Source of the DNA: Phycisphaerales bacterium
GTDB taxonomy: Bacteria > Planctomycetota > Phycisphaerae > Phycisphaerales > UBA1924
NCBI GenBank assembly: GCA_016699835.1
Contig: CP064987.1
Location: 2,542,001 to 2,606,000, forward strand
Length of the DNA stretch: 64,000 nt
Direction of reading: 5' to 3'
Under the pieces are notes generated by a model. That model had not been told where the DNA came from, did no database searches, and saw only the letters and a list, made by a program, of their open reading frames with translations. The position numbers were made by a program, and so were the translations under genes. Positions 17,722 to 27,575 of this stretch are shown one piece after another (the stretch's first letter is position 1; the number at the start of each line of letters is the position of its first letter).

Positions 17722-19148
17722 CCAATGCTCCCCAAGTGCGTGCCCTGAAGCAGCGTGAGACGCACACGATCACGGAGTTCGTCGAGCGCGCGCGTGTCGT
17801 GGAGCAGCACGCTCCACGTCCGACTCCGGGCGATCGACGCGCCCGAAGCCCTGCTCGCGATGGCTCGTGCGTCCAGATCCGCAAGAGTGCCCGCGTGCCT
17901 CGATCGGAACTCGGCCAGCCCCGCGTGCATCTCGCGATACAGCCGCGCCCGCTCGTCACGATCCGTGCTTCGCGCGATCAGGCCGACGCGCTCGAACTTC
18001 GTCTCCTGAGCCGCGGCACTCTCCGCCGAATCCGCGAGCACCGGGTTGTGCCTCGCTGCGTGCGCCACCCACGCGAGCCGATCCGCGTCGTCGTTGGCGG
18101 GAAGGTCCAGTCGAACGGTCGCCGTCGCCACGCCCATCGGCGCGAGCCACGCACCTCCACCAAGCCACCCGGCGATCCAATCGTGCATCACGGCGTCGTA
18201 TCCCTCGTGCCCCTCGTCTCCGCCGCCGCCGGTCCCGTGCACGAATAGATCGCACGCGTATCGCCGGAGGAGGTACGTGAGCAGGAGCGCCCGCGGCACA
18301 AGCCGGGCATCTCGATCCGCCAGAAGCGATCGAACCTGGCTCGCGTACACGGGCCGTCGCGTCGAGTCTCGTTCCAGGCTCCACAGCGGGAGTTCGATCT
18401 CATCGCCGGCGATCCGCAACGGTCGCACGCGCGTCGCGCGATGCTTCAATGCTGCGGCGTTGTATGCCATAACGCACGCACCGGCCTCGCTCGACATCCG
18501 CTCCACAATGTCCCTTGTCACGGGCGCGTCCAGGAGCGACGTCGCCCGAACGATCGTCGGCGTAGCCGAGAATCTCCGCAGAAACTCCAGCATCACTCGC
18601 GTCGCCTGCGTGCCCGCGTCCGGCGCATCCGCCTGGGATTCGATCAACTCTAGTGCGCGAGCCACCCGATCCCGGATCTCCACAGGCACATCATTTGGCA
18701 CACGCACGCCCCGCGTGGACACCGCCGGGCGATCGCACGCCGCTCGTCCCCGCGCCTCGCCCCGCTCGGGGAGCACACGCACGCGCCGAACGACTCCGTC
18801 GCCATCGATCGTGGGCACGTCGAGCGTGAGAGGTGCGACGGCATCATGATCCACGACCACCCACGCCGGAGTCGCGCCCCACGAGTTGACCGCCGCTCCG
18901 ATCGCTAGCCACTTCGCCGCGATCCCCGCGTGCCACAGCGTCGGCTGGTGCCCACTCATCACGATCGCGCGATCCACAGGAAGCCCCAGCGCCTCGCGGA
19001 ACGTCCGCGCCCCCTCGTCGATCGCTTCACTGCGGACGCCTCCACCAGCGCGGAGCGCACGAGACCACGCGGATCCCTCGGGGGCCACGCGGACGCTCTC
19101 GATCTCTGAACGAAGGGGCACGTCAGGAGTATTGGACGCGATCGGCAC
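17718..19148 (-). CDS. GHQP-motif protein of unknown function (faintly BshC-like)
   Basis: This protein has 476 residues. Near residue 63 it has MSGHQPTLWHAGIAAKW, then a strand ending in AWVVVDHDAV. This recalls the GQQPGLFGGP...DHD opening of BshC, the cysteine-adding enzyme of bacillithiol synthesis, but Q is replaced by H and the rest (for example VHGTGGGGDE, APMGVATATVRLDLPAND) is not clearly similar. No membrane segment or signal is present. It overlaps the binding-protein gene by four bases and lies eight bases after the glycosyltransferase. I would call it a conserved hypothetical enzyme rather than BshC. Confidence 0.7.
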   Translation of the reverse strand: MPIASNTPDVPLRSEIESVRVAPEGSAWSRALRAGGGVRSEAIDEGARTFREALGLPVDRAIVMSGHQPTLWHAGIAAKWLAIGAAVNSWGATPAWVVVDHDAVAPLTLDVPTIDGDGVVRRVRVLPERGEARGRAACDRPAVSTRGVRVPNDVPVEIRDRVARALELIESQADAPDAGTQATRVMLEFLRRFSATPTIVRATSLLDAPVTRDIVERMSSEAGACVMAYNAAALKHRATRVRPLRIAGDEIELPLWSLERDSTRRPVYASQVRSLLADRDARLVPRALLLTYLLRRYACDLFVHGTGGGGDEGHEGYDAVMHDWIAGWLGGGAWLAPMGVATATVRLDLPANDDADRLAWVAHAARHNPVLADSAESAAAQETKFERVGLIARSTDRDERARLYREMHAGLAEFRSRHAGTLADLDARAIASRASGASIARSRTWSVLLHDTRALDELRDRVRLTLLQGTHLGSIG

Positions 19149-19156
19149 CGGCGTGC

Positions 19157-19972
19157 TCAGGCCTTCTCGTCCGCCATCGCCGACGCGCCGAGGTGACGCA
19201 TCGCCCGCGTCCCGCAGATATCAAGACCCGCGAGAGCCTCTTGCGGCAGGTGGTCGGCCTGGCGACAGATCTCGCGGTGCATCACCTGGCGATAGTGCGC
19301 CAGCCGAATCTCCGGATTATCCAGCACCTCGCCAAACGTCCGGTTCGGGTCGTTGTAGATGAGACTCACCGGGAGTTCCGCGACGCGGAGCCCCCGGGCC
19401 GCCGCCTGCGCCCAGAACTGCATCGGGAACGCATATCCGCTCACGGACGGGCGGAGCGACCGCAGCGTCTCGACGCGGTACGCCTTGAATCCGCAGAACG
19501 CATCGGTGATCGTCGCGCCCAGACGCCCCGCGAATCGGTCGTTGATCTCTCTGGTGATGGTCCGATTGATCGCTCGCCGATCCGCGGGCGCGGCCGACGC
19601 GTCGTGTCCGGCGGCGTCATGGCCCATGTACCGCGAGCCACTGATGACATCCACGTCGAGTTGAGCCGCGGCCTTGATGAAGTGCGGGATCGACTCGGGC
19701 TCGTGCTGCTCGTCGCAGTCCATCGTGATCAGCCAGTCGTACCCCTCTTGGATCGCCCATCGGAACGAGTCGCGCATCGCCCGCCCATACCCGCGATTCC
19801 GCACGTGCCGGATCATGTCCACCGGGGCGTCGGCGAGGTAGTGGGGGGTGTCGTCGGTCGAGCCGTCGTCGATCACCAGGACATGCTGGGCAAAGGAGAG
19901 CACGCGATCAAGCACGCGCCGGACATACTTCGCCTCGTTGTAGACCGGAATAGCGACCAGCGTTCGTGCCAT
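19157..19972 (-). CDS. Family 2 glycosyltransferase (polyprenyl-phosphate mannosyltransferase-like)
   Basis: This protein has 271 residues from ATG 19972, preceded by GGAG at a good spacing; a GTG four codons earlier is less likely. It is a GT-A fold: VAIPVYNEAKYVRRVLDRV at the start, VIDDGSTDDT for nucleotide binding, and MDCDEQHEPESIP with the DxD metal site. ISGSRYMG and the FCGFKAYR motif place it with dolichol-phosphate mannosyltransferase-like enzymes. The domain covers nearly the whole protein, with no membrane helices at the end. It leads a four-gene operon ending in argS. The sugar donor and acceptor are not known. Confidence 0.9.
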   Translation of the reverse strand: MARTLVAIPVYNEAKYVRRVLDRVLSFAQHVLVIDDGSTDDTPHYLADAPVDMIRHVRNRGYGRAMRDSFRWAIQEGYDWLITMDCDEQHEPESIPHFIKAAAQLDVDVISGSRYMGHDAAGHDASAAPADRRAINRTITREINDRFAGRLGATITDAFCGFKAYRVETLRSLRPSVSGYAFPMQFWAQAAARGLRVAELPVSLIYNDPNRTFGEVLDNPEIRLAHYRQVMHREICRQADHLPQEALAGLDICGTRAMRHLGASAMADEKA

Positions 19973-19984
19973 GCGAAACTCCAC

Positions 19985-20179
19985 GAGAGGATCAGATCAA
20001 ACCACCACTGCCCGCTTCCGATGCCGAACCCGACGCCGGGTTTCGTGCATCGCCGGCGAGCCGACACGCCCATCGGTCCCAGAAGTCCTGTCAGTGGACC
20101 CATCAACACCAAACCGAACGCCTCACCAACACGCGTGACACCCCCAGCCATCCTTGCTGGTTGATTCCAGCCCCTGGCC
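19985..20179. other. Intergenic region with short hairpins
   Basis: Two short inverted repeats are visible, AACCCG-ACG-CCGGGTT near 20026 and CCAGC...GCTGG near 20145. Neither has a T run. This gap must contain the promoter of the glycosyltransferase operon, but no clear -10/-35 pair is evident. Confidence 0.4.
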
Positions 20180-21061
20180 TTACTCCCCAAAGTACCCCGG
20201 CTCATACGTGTGCTCGGACTCCCCTGACCCTTCCGAGCCTCGGGCGAGCGAGGTGAACGCCGCGAACCCGAATGGCGCTTCCTGGGCCGTCTCACCCGCT
20301 TCCTCACGAGAGGACTCGACGAGTTTCTGCATGAGTTCATCCGTCAGCGAGTGGAACGCCCGGATCTCGTGCACGGGGAGCGTGAAGACCTCGCCCGCGG
20401 GCGTCCGGATCTCAAAGACGGTGCACTCGATGGCCGTCGAGAGCCAGTGCTTCCCGCCAGGCCCCGGCACGCCGCACGCAAAGACCGGACTGACCTCGGC
20501 GATCGGGATGCGCTGCCCGAGCGTCGTGATCACGGCCAGCCGTCCATCGAAGAGCGCCTCGGGCCCGCTCGGTCTGGTCGCAAGGGCCCGCTGATCCTGA
20601 CCCTCGCCCTCGCCCGCGTTGCTCGCCGAATCCGCCATGCTCGTGATCGACGTCAGCACCGGCCCGCCGGAGTTCTCGAGATCGTCGTCGTCCTCGAACG
20701 CGCTCCCCACGCCGCCGGACTCTGCCGCGAGTTTCGGCGGCTTCGCGGGCGAGCTCGGCGACGGTCGGCGGGCCCCGATCCGCGCCGACAGCACTGAGAG
20801 CGAGGTCAGGATCTCACGGATGATGTTGTTCCAAAACAGTTCACGAGCGGCGGCCACATTCGCCATATCGAGCCGACCCGTGTGAGCCATCGATGCCATG
20901 GGCCCCGCGCCCGACCGAACGCCACGAGCGCCAGACGATGGCCTCCCACCCCCCGGCACTTTCGGACGGGCCGCGGCCTTGGCTGGCGCCCTCTTGGGAT
21001 CCCTTGCCGCGTTTGTCGCAACGGACTTGCCGGAGCTGGTCGTCTTCGCCTTCTTCGCCAT
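20180..21061 (-). CDS. Hypothetical protein with basic N-terminus
   Basis: This protein has 293 residues from ATG 21061. The first 60 residues are rich in Lys, Ala and Pro (MAKKAKTTSSGKS...KRAPAKAAARPK), perhaps a nucleic-acid-binding or disordered tail. A helical segment follows (ANVAAARELFWNNIIREILTSLSVLSARIG), then an acidic linker (EDDDDLEN). The C-terminal half looks like a small beta domain (LAVITTLGQRIPIAEVSPVFACG, EIRTPAGEVFTLPVHEIRAFHSL). I do not recognise the family. It lies close behind the ATPase gene on the same strand, 17 bases away. Confidence 0.7.
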   Translation of the reverse strand: MAKKAKTTSSGKSVATNAARDPKRAPAKAAARPKVPGGGRPSSGARGVRSGAGPMASMAHTGRLDMANVAAARELFWNNIIREILTSLSVLSARIGARRPSPSSPAKPPKLAAESGGVGSAFEDDDDLENSGGPVLTSITSMADSASNAGEGEGQDQRALATRPSGPEALFDGRLAVITTLGQRIPIAEVSPVFACGVPGPGGKHWLSTAIECTVFEIRTPAGEVFTLPVHEIRAFHSLTDELMQKLVESSREEAGETAQEAPFGFAAFTSLARGSEGSGESEHTYEPGYFGE

Positions 21062-21078
21062 GATGCGTGCCACGCCTC

Positions 21079-22206
<1,128 letters not shown>

Positions 22207-22388
22207 GATGGGCATCGTACCCGATTCCAAGCCGGCGGTACGTGATTCGACATTGGATCAGGCGTCCCGGCCGCATAGCCCGCACACCCGGCACGCGTTC
22301 ACGCCACAAACCGACCGAAACTCCGCCGGTCCGAAAGCCACCGGCAAAACCCGCCGATGTGCTTGCCAATCAACCGGGGAGCAGCCTC

Positions 22389-22640
22389 ATGGGACCGTCC
22401 GAGAAGTCATTCAACCAAGTCAAGGCGATCCTGAACAAACTGGATCAGAACATCGACCAGTTGCGCGCCCGCCGATCGCACAAGCCCGGCGCCGACGAGC
22501 CGCGCTCCGCCTCGCGCCAGCCCGAGCAGGCTCCGGCACCGCAGGCTCAGCCCACGCCGGCTCCCGAGGCTCGCCCCGCGCCCAACTCCCCCTACGGGCA
22601 GTATGGCCGGGCCACCCCGATCCCGCCGTCCTTTGCCTAA
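22389..22640 (+). CDS. Small charged hypothetical protein
   Basis: This 83-residue protein starts at ATG 22389 with GGGGAG upstream at good distance. It opens MGPSEKSFNQVKAILNKLDQNIDQLRARRS, which looks like one amphipathic helix, and ends in a Pro/Ala/Gln-rich, probably disordered tail. It stands alone on the plus strand, ending three bases before the stop of the convergent lipoprotein gene. No known family. The ribosome site and codon bias support its being real. Confidence 0.55.
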   Translation: MGPSEKSFNQVKAILNKLDQNIDQLRARRSHKPGADEPRSASRQPEQAPAPQAQPTPAPEARPAPNSPYGQYGRATPIPPSFA

Positions 22641-22643
22641 GGC

Positions 22644-24194
22644 CTACCGCCGGTTCACAAAGTCCACGACGACGGGCATGTGATCGCTCACGTCCGAGTC
22701 CGACACGTCCAGACCGATGCCCATCAGGGCCGCATCCGACAGCCGCCGCGTGTCCAGCACGAACGAGTCGGCCACCATCAGGCTCGAGTCCGAGAACAAC
22801 ACATAATCCAGCCGCCCGGGCGTGAACGACTCCGCCTTGTGGTACCACGTCGAGAGCGTGTTGTCCCCAAGCACCTTCGCGTTCGCCATCGACAACTCGC
22901 TCCCGTCGGCATCAAGGCCCGTGGCCAGAATCTCGAGCGGCGGCCGCGAGCCGACCAGGTTCATGTCGCCCGCGATCACACGACCCTTGGGAGCCCTTCC
23001 TGCGGCGGCAAACTCCTTCCACGCCGTGTTGATCGCCTCCGCCTCGGCCATGCGTCGAAGATCCTCGGGGCTCCCCTTGCTCCCGCCGCTCTTGAGGTGC
23101 GTGCTCCCCACCAGGATCTCGCCGCACGGCGTCCCCGAGACGACGGCACTGATAAACCGCACGTCGGCGGAGCGCCCGGCCTGGCTGTTGGGAGCCGTCG
23201 TCAGGAGCGCCGGCCCGCCCGCGAGGGGATACCGGCTGATCACCGCCACTCCTCCACCATGCCCCATGTCCGTCTCCGTGGAGAAAACGTGCCAACCGCT
23301 CGCGAGCGGGGTGTTGCGCTGGAAGTAGTCGAGCAGCGTCTGAGCGTCGGTGACCTCCCATTCCTGCACGAGGATGATGTCGGGGTTGAGCGCATCGAAC
23401 ATCCGCTTGAAGACATCGGGCTTGGACATGGGCGAGGAACGCAGCACGTTCCATGACACGACCCGCACGCTGTTGGCCGCCTGGGGCGGGATCCGCACGT
23501 CGCGCCGGACCGACTCGAACGTCGCGCTCGCCCGCGGAAGATCCACGTACGAGGGATCCGAGTACTGATCGAGCGTCGATTCCGGCGTCAGCGTCGCGAA
23601 GAAGGCCCCCGCGCGACCGACCGACCGCATCCCACCCTCGGGCAGTTCCGCCAGCACGCGCGCGTTCCGCCGAATCCGGCCCTCATACCACACCGATGCG
23701 TACGTCGGCGAGAACTCCACCCCCGCGTCATTGGCACCGATCGGCGACCGCGAGCCGTCCGACCGAACCTCGAAGACCTGCACACCCACGCCATCCTGCG
23801 TGCGAGGCGAGAACTCGATCTGCAGATCGATCCCCAGATCGGTCAACTCGGGCTCGCCCATCCGCAGGCCTGTCGAGGCGCTCCCGTCGGCGTCAATGAA
23901 CATCACCACCGACTGCGGCGCCCGCTGCAGCGTGAACTCACGATCCTGCACCGTGAATCGGAAGTACACGTAGTTCGCATCGGCGGCCAGCACCTTGTCG
24001 CTCGGCCAGTCCGTGATGTCGCCATCAAGAAGTGGCACATTCGACGAAACGCGGGAGATCACCGTCCCTTCCGAACCCCCGCTCGGGCGGCCCGATCCGC
24101 ACCCCCCAAGGAGCGCGGCCGCCAGCAGCCCCAAGCCCACTCCATAGAGACCCCAAGCCCTGCCCGTCGTCCGCGTCGCGTGGTGCGTGTTCAT
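22644..24194 (-). CDS. Exported endonuclease/exonuclease/phosphatase-family lipoprotein
   Basis: This protein has 516 residues from ATG 24194. The N-terminus (VGLGLLAAALLGGCGSG) is a lipoprotein signal. A beta-rich region of about 200 residues follows, with a DITDWPSDKVLAADANYVYFRF sequence that resembles a carbohydrate-binding or CBM9-like beta-sandwich. The C-terminal half is the EEP domain: VVSWNVLRS (Asn), ILVQEWEV (Glu), THLKSGGSKG, GDMNLVG, and SDHMPVVVDF at the end. EEP enzymes hydrolyse phosphodiesters or phosphomonoesters in nucleic acids or lipids. The substrate is unknown, but the lipoprotein signal puts it outside the cytoplasmic membrane. Confidence 0.85.
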   Translation of the reverse strand: MNTHHATRTTGRAWGLYGVGLGLLAAALLGGCGSGRPSGGSEGTVISRVSSNVPLLDGDITDWPSDKVLAADANYVYFRFTVQDREFTLQRAPQSVVMFIDADGSASTGLRMGEPELTDLGIDLQIEFSPRTQDGVGVQVFEVRSDGSRSPIGANDAGVEFSPTYASVWYEGRIRRNARVLAELPEGGMRSVGRAGAFFATLTPESTLDQYSDPSYVDLPRASATFESVRRDVRIPPQAANSVRVVSWNVLRSSPMSKPDVFKRMFDALNPDIILVQEWEVTDAQTLLDYFQRNTPLASGWHVFSTETDMGHGGGVAVISRYPLAGGPALLTTAPNSQAGRSADVRFISAVVSGTPCGEILVGSTHLKSGGSKGSPEDLRRMAEAEAINTAWKEFAAAGRAPKGRVIAGDMNLVGSRPPLEILATGLDADGSELSMANAKVLGDNTLSTWYHKAESFTPGRLDYVLFSDSSLMVADSFVLDTRRLSDAALMGIGLDVSDSDVSDHMPVVVDFVNRR

Positions 24195-24251
24195 GCCGAC
24201 ATGGTTGGGATTCTCCAGGCCAATGGCAAGCACGCCACCCTGCTCCTTCTC

Positions 24252-27200
24252 TCACGAAAGCGGTTCGACCCACCCCTGGCTTATGAAGACCACCCGGGCC
24301 TCCACCCTCGAACGCGCAAGAGTTGCGAGTCTCGCCGCCGCTTCTCTATACACCTCGACCTGGGGTCGATGGGTCTCGGCCGCCGAATGAGCGCCCGCCC
24401 GGTCCGTTGCCTGCGCCTCGGTCTTGAAGTCGATGACCTCCGCCCGTGTGGTCTTGCCGGAGGCGTCAAGATGGAGCACCAGCCGGTCGATGCGCCCCGT
24501 CCGCAGCACGCGCGAGCCATCCTCGCCCGACTCGGTGAACGCGAACGACTGCTCACGGAGCACTCTCGTCGGCAACTCGGGCCGCACGAGCAGCGCCCGA
24601 ACCTCGTCCGCACCGATCGCCGCGCGGAAGAGGCCGGCTTCTTTCGAATAGTCCAGCGTCGCGAGAGAGGGCACCTCCGAGGCGAGTTCCTCCCAGCGGG
24701 CGCGGAGCGCCGCGTCCGTCGGCCCCTCGCCCTCCAGCCACTCGATGAGTTCGAACCACGCGTGGGCGACAAGCCCCCGGGCCCGCGCCACGCCATCGTC
24801 CAGCTGGGGTCGGTGGCGACTCACGCCCGCACCGATCTCCACCTCGCGCGTCGCGCTCACACGCACGACTCGCCGTGACGCGGGCACAAGCGAGATTCGC
24901 ACGGGTGTCTTGACCTCCACCTCGCGCTCGACCGGGCTCGTGCTCGCGGGCGGTGCCGTGCCGATTGCCCACACCGTCCGAAGACGCAACTCGTCATGCG
25001 TCACGTCGGTCATGCCTCCCGATGCCCCCTGACAAAAGAGCGTGCCCCGCAGCACCCGCTCAAACGTCGGCGCCGCACTCGATTCCGACCTCGGCTTCGT
25101 GGTGCGCTCAACCGACGCCGGCACGATCATGTCCAGCCGCTGCCTCGCTCGCGTCATCGCCACATACAGCACGCACAACTGCTCATGCACACACCGCGCT
25201 CGCCACGCCCGCCACGCCTCATCCAGCATCGGATGGCACGCCTTCACCTCCGCGCTCGGATACCGCCCCGCCCACGCCGCTGGCTTCATCGGATCCGGAG
25301 CGTGCACCAAGACCTGTGGTGACCTTCCCACCAGGCTCTCCATCAGCGTCGGCAGCACCACGGCATCGAACTCCAGCCCCTTGCTCGCGTGCACCGTCAT
25401 CACCCTGACCCGCTCGGGCTGTGGCGACTCCACCCCATGCCGCTCCACACGATCGACAAATCGCCGGGGCCTCTCCCCGGCCTCAGGCCCGAATCGCTCC
25501 GCCACCTCCACCAACTGCGACAACCGCCGACGGCTCCACGCGTCGAGTTCACCTTCAATCGATCGAGCCCACGCGGCGAGCACGCTGTCATACCCCTCGG
25601 TCGCCAGTCGGAACCGAAGCCGAGACGCCGCCCGCCGCACACGCGTCCGGCTTGGGAACTCGTCCTCGATCCCCAAGAGTGACCGTGCCGGCGAGTGCAT
25701 CGCGTGGTAATACGCCACACCGTCGCTCGGCGAATCCGCAAACGTCAAGGCGCTCATCGCCGCCCGCACGATCGGCGCATCGGTCAGCGGATTACCCCCC
25801 TCCTGGCTCGCCGGAATGCCCCGTTTCCGCAGCGCCCGCATCACCGCGAACAATCCCTTGTGGTCGCGTACGAGCACGCCGATCGTCCATCCCGGCTGCT
25901 CGGCCATGAGCCGTTCGACCAACAACGCCGCACTCGCCGCACACTCCGCGCGCCGATCCTCCTTCGTATCGCTCACGTTCGCCTCACTACCCTCGTCCGA
26001 CGGGCCAACGGTTTCATGCAACGCGGCAAACCCCACGGCCTCCTGCCGCGTTGCCTTCGGGTCCTTGCGATGCTCCCGATACATCGACGACCACGCCGAG
26101 GCCACATCGTCAAACCCATCCCCCAATCCGTCGTGCAAGTTCAGGAACACCTCGTTCACCGCGTCGAGCACCGCCGGATCACTCCGGAAACTCGTGTCCC
26201 GAGGCTCCGCGACGCCGCGCTCCGCCAGCATCGGGAGCAGCCGCGGCTCGGCCCCGCGCCACTGATACAAACTCTGCTTCGGATCGCCCACCAGCAGCAC
26301 GCTCCGCCCCATCGCCGACTCGCCCGCCCGCGCCCCCTCACCCCCACCGATGATCTCGTCCAGGATCGGCCCGAACAACCGGTACTGGTCCATCGACGTG
26401 TCCTGGAACTCGTCGAGCAGAACATGATCGATCCGCCCGTCAAGCCGGTAGTACGCATCGTCGATCTTCAAGTGACTGAGCGCCCTCGACAGCGCCCGTG
26501 GCACGTCATCAAACTTCACCAGCCCCCGCGCGAGCTTCAAGCGCGTGTAGTGCGCACCAAAGTCCTTGAGAATGTCATGCAGCGCCAACCCGCCACGAAT
26601 ATGACGTGTGAGCAGGTCGTTCCTCGCCTGCTCGACGATTGGCCAGAGTGCCGAGAGCAGGTCTTCGCGGAGCGGACTTCCGGAGAACATGATCGTCTCG
26701 GCGCCGCTCGAAATGCTCTCCACAATCGGCTTGCCGAATCCAACAGTGATGATCGCCTTCGCGGTTCGATTTGTGACGTGCTCGCGAAGCCGAGCGAGCG
26801 CATTGACGTAGATCTTGTTCGGCGAGCCGTCCTTGTTCTTCGCCAGCATCTCCTCACGAATCGCGGCAGCGCTCCTCTCCGCGATCCCCCATTCCGCCTC
26901 GCCCGGCGGCGGAATCGTCTCCCACGCCCCATCCGCCACATCCCGCGACACGTCATACGTCGCGGCGACCGACCGCTCGAGCGACGAAACGATCTCTCGC
27001 TTCGCGTACTGCCCATGCAACGTCCGAATCACCTGCGCCTGCTCGATCACGTCTGCGGCCTCGAGCGAATCCAGCAACGCCACCCGCCGCAGCTCCCGGT
27101 CCGTCTCCTCGTCCGCGATCGACCACGTCAGCGGCAGGTCCAGGTCGAGCGCACACGATGACGCAAACCGATGGAAGAACGAATCCAAAGTACCAACAAA

Positions 27201-27575
27201 CGCCGTGTGGATCGATCGCGTGAACACGCGCAGTGTCGAGAGGCACTCCGCCGCCGTCAGGCCGTTCACGCCGATCGCTGCTCCCAGCGTTCGCGCCTGC
27301 GTGTCATTCGCCGCCCCCTCACCCAATCGCTTCAGCAGCCGATCAAGAATCTCACCCGCCGCTCGCCGGGCGAACGTCGCCGCCAGAATCCGCGTCGGCG
27401 GCACGCCATGCACGAGCAACCGCAGATACGCGCTCGTCAACTCGTGCGTCTTCCCCGAACCCGCCGAAGCCAGAATCGTCCGCAGCCTGGGCGGACGCTC
27501 GAGCGGCACTCGCGCGCGAGCGTCGCCCGTCTCGCCGTTCGCGCCGCCGTTCAACTTCCCCGGAGTCACGCTCAT
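24252..27575 (-). CDS. AddA-like helicase-nuclease (UvrD/RecB family)
   Basis: This protein has 1107 residues. It is an SF1 helicase: Walker A ASAGSGKT at 36-43, motif II LLDEFQDTS near 385, motif III GDPKQSLYQWRGAE near 430, motif V MTVHASKGLEFD near 727 and motif VI VAMTRARQRLD near 808. A C-terminal nuclease domain contains GRIDRLVLHLDASG and EVIDFKT near 1045, the Asp and D-x-K of the PD-(D/E)xK fold. It is the end-processing helicase subunit used in homologous recombination. Its start overlaps the stop of the upstream AddB-like gene by four bases, so the two are translated together. Confidence 0.9.
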   Translation of the reverse strand: MSVTPGKLNGGANGETGDARARVPLERPPRLRTILASAGSGKTHELTSAYLRLLVHGVPPTRILAATFARRAAGEILDRLLKRLGEGAANDTQARTLGAAIGVNGLTAAECLSTLRVFTRSIHTAFVGTLDSFFHRFASSCALDLDLPLTWSIADEETDRELRRVALLDSLEAADVIEQAQVIRTLHGQYAKREIVSSLERSVAATYDVSRDVADGAWETIPPPGEAEWGIAERSAAAIREEMLAKNKDGSPNKIYVNALARLREHVTNRTAKAIITVGFGKPIVESISSGAETIMFSGSPLREDLLSALWPIVEQARNDLLTRHIRGGLALHDILKDFGAHYTRLKLARGLVKFDDVPRALSRALSHLKIDDAYYRLDGRIDHVLLDEFQDTSMDQYRLFGPILDEIIGGGEGARAGESAMGRSVLLVGDPKQSLYQWRGAEPRLLPMLAERGVAEPRDTSFRSDPAVLDAVNEVFLNLHDGLGDGFDDVASAWSSMYREHRKDPKATRQEAVGFAALHETVGPSDEGSEANVSDTKEDRRAECAASAALLVERLMAEQPGWTIGVLVRDHKGLFAVMRALRKRGIPASQEGGNPLTDAPIVRAAMSALTFADSPSDGVAYYHAMHSPARSLLGIEDEFPSRTRVRRAASRLRFRLATEGYDSVLAAWARSIEGELDAWSRRRLSQLVEVAERFGPEAGERPRRFVDRVERHGVESPQPERVRVMTVHASKGLEFDAVVLPTLMESLVGRSPQVLVHAPDPMKPAAWAGRYPSAEVKACHPMLDEAWRAWRARCVHEQLCVLYVAMTRARQRLDMIVPASVERTTKPRSESSAAPTFERVLRGTLFCQGASGGMTDVTHDELRLRTVWAIGTAPPASTSPVEREVEVKTPVRISLVPASRRVVRVSATREVEIGAGVSRHRPQLDDGVARARGLVAHAWFELIEWLEGEGPTDAALRARWEELASEVPSLATLDYSKEAGLFRAAIGADEVRALLVRPELPTRVLREQSFAFTESGEDGSRVLRTGRIDRLVLHLDASGKTTRAEVIDFKTEAQATDRAGAHSAAETHRPQVEVYREAAARLATLARSRVEARVVFISQGWVEPLS

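Noticed and set aside
17718..19148. Firm assignment as BshC
   Set aside because: Only the GHQP opening and DHD are alike; the remainder does not fit, so the name is not justified.
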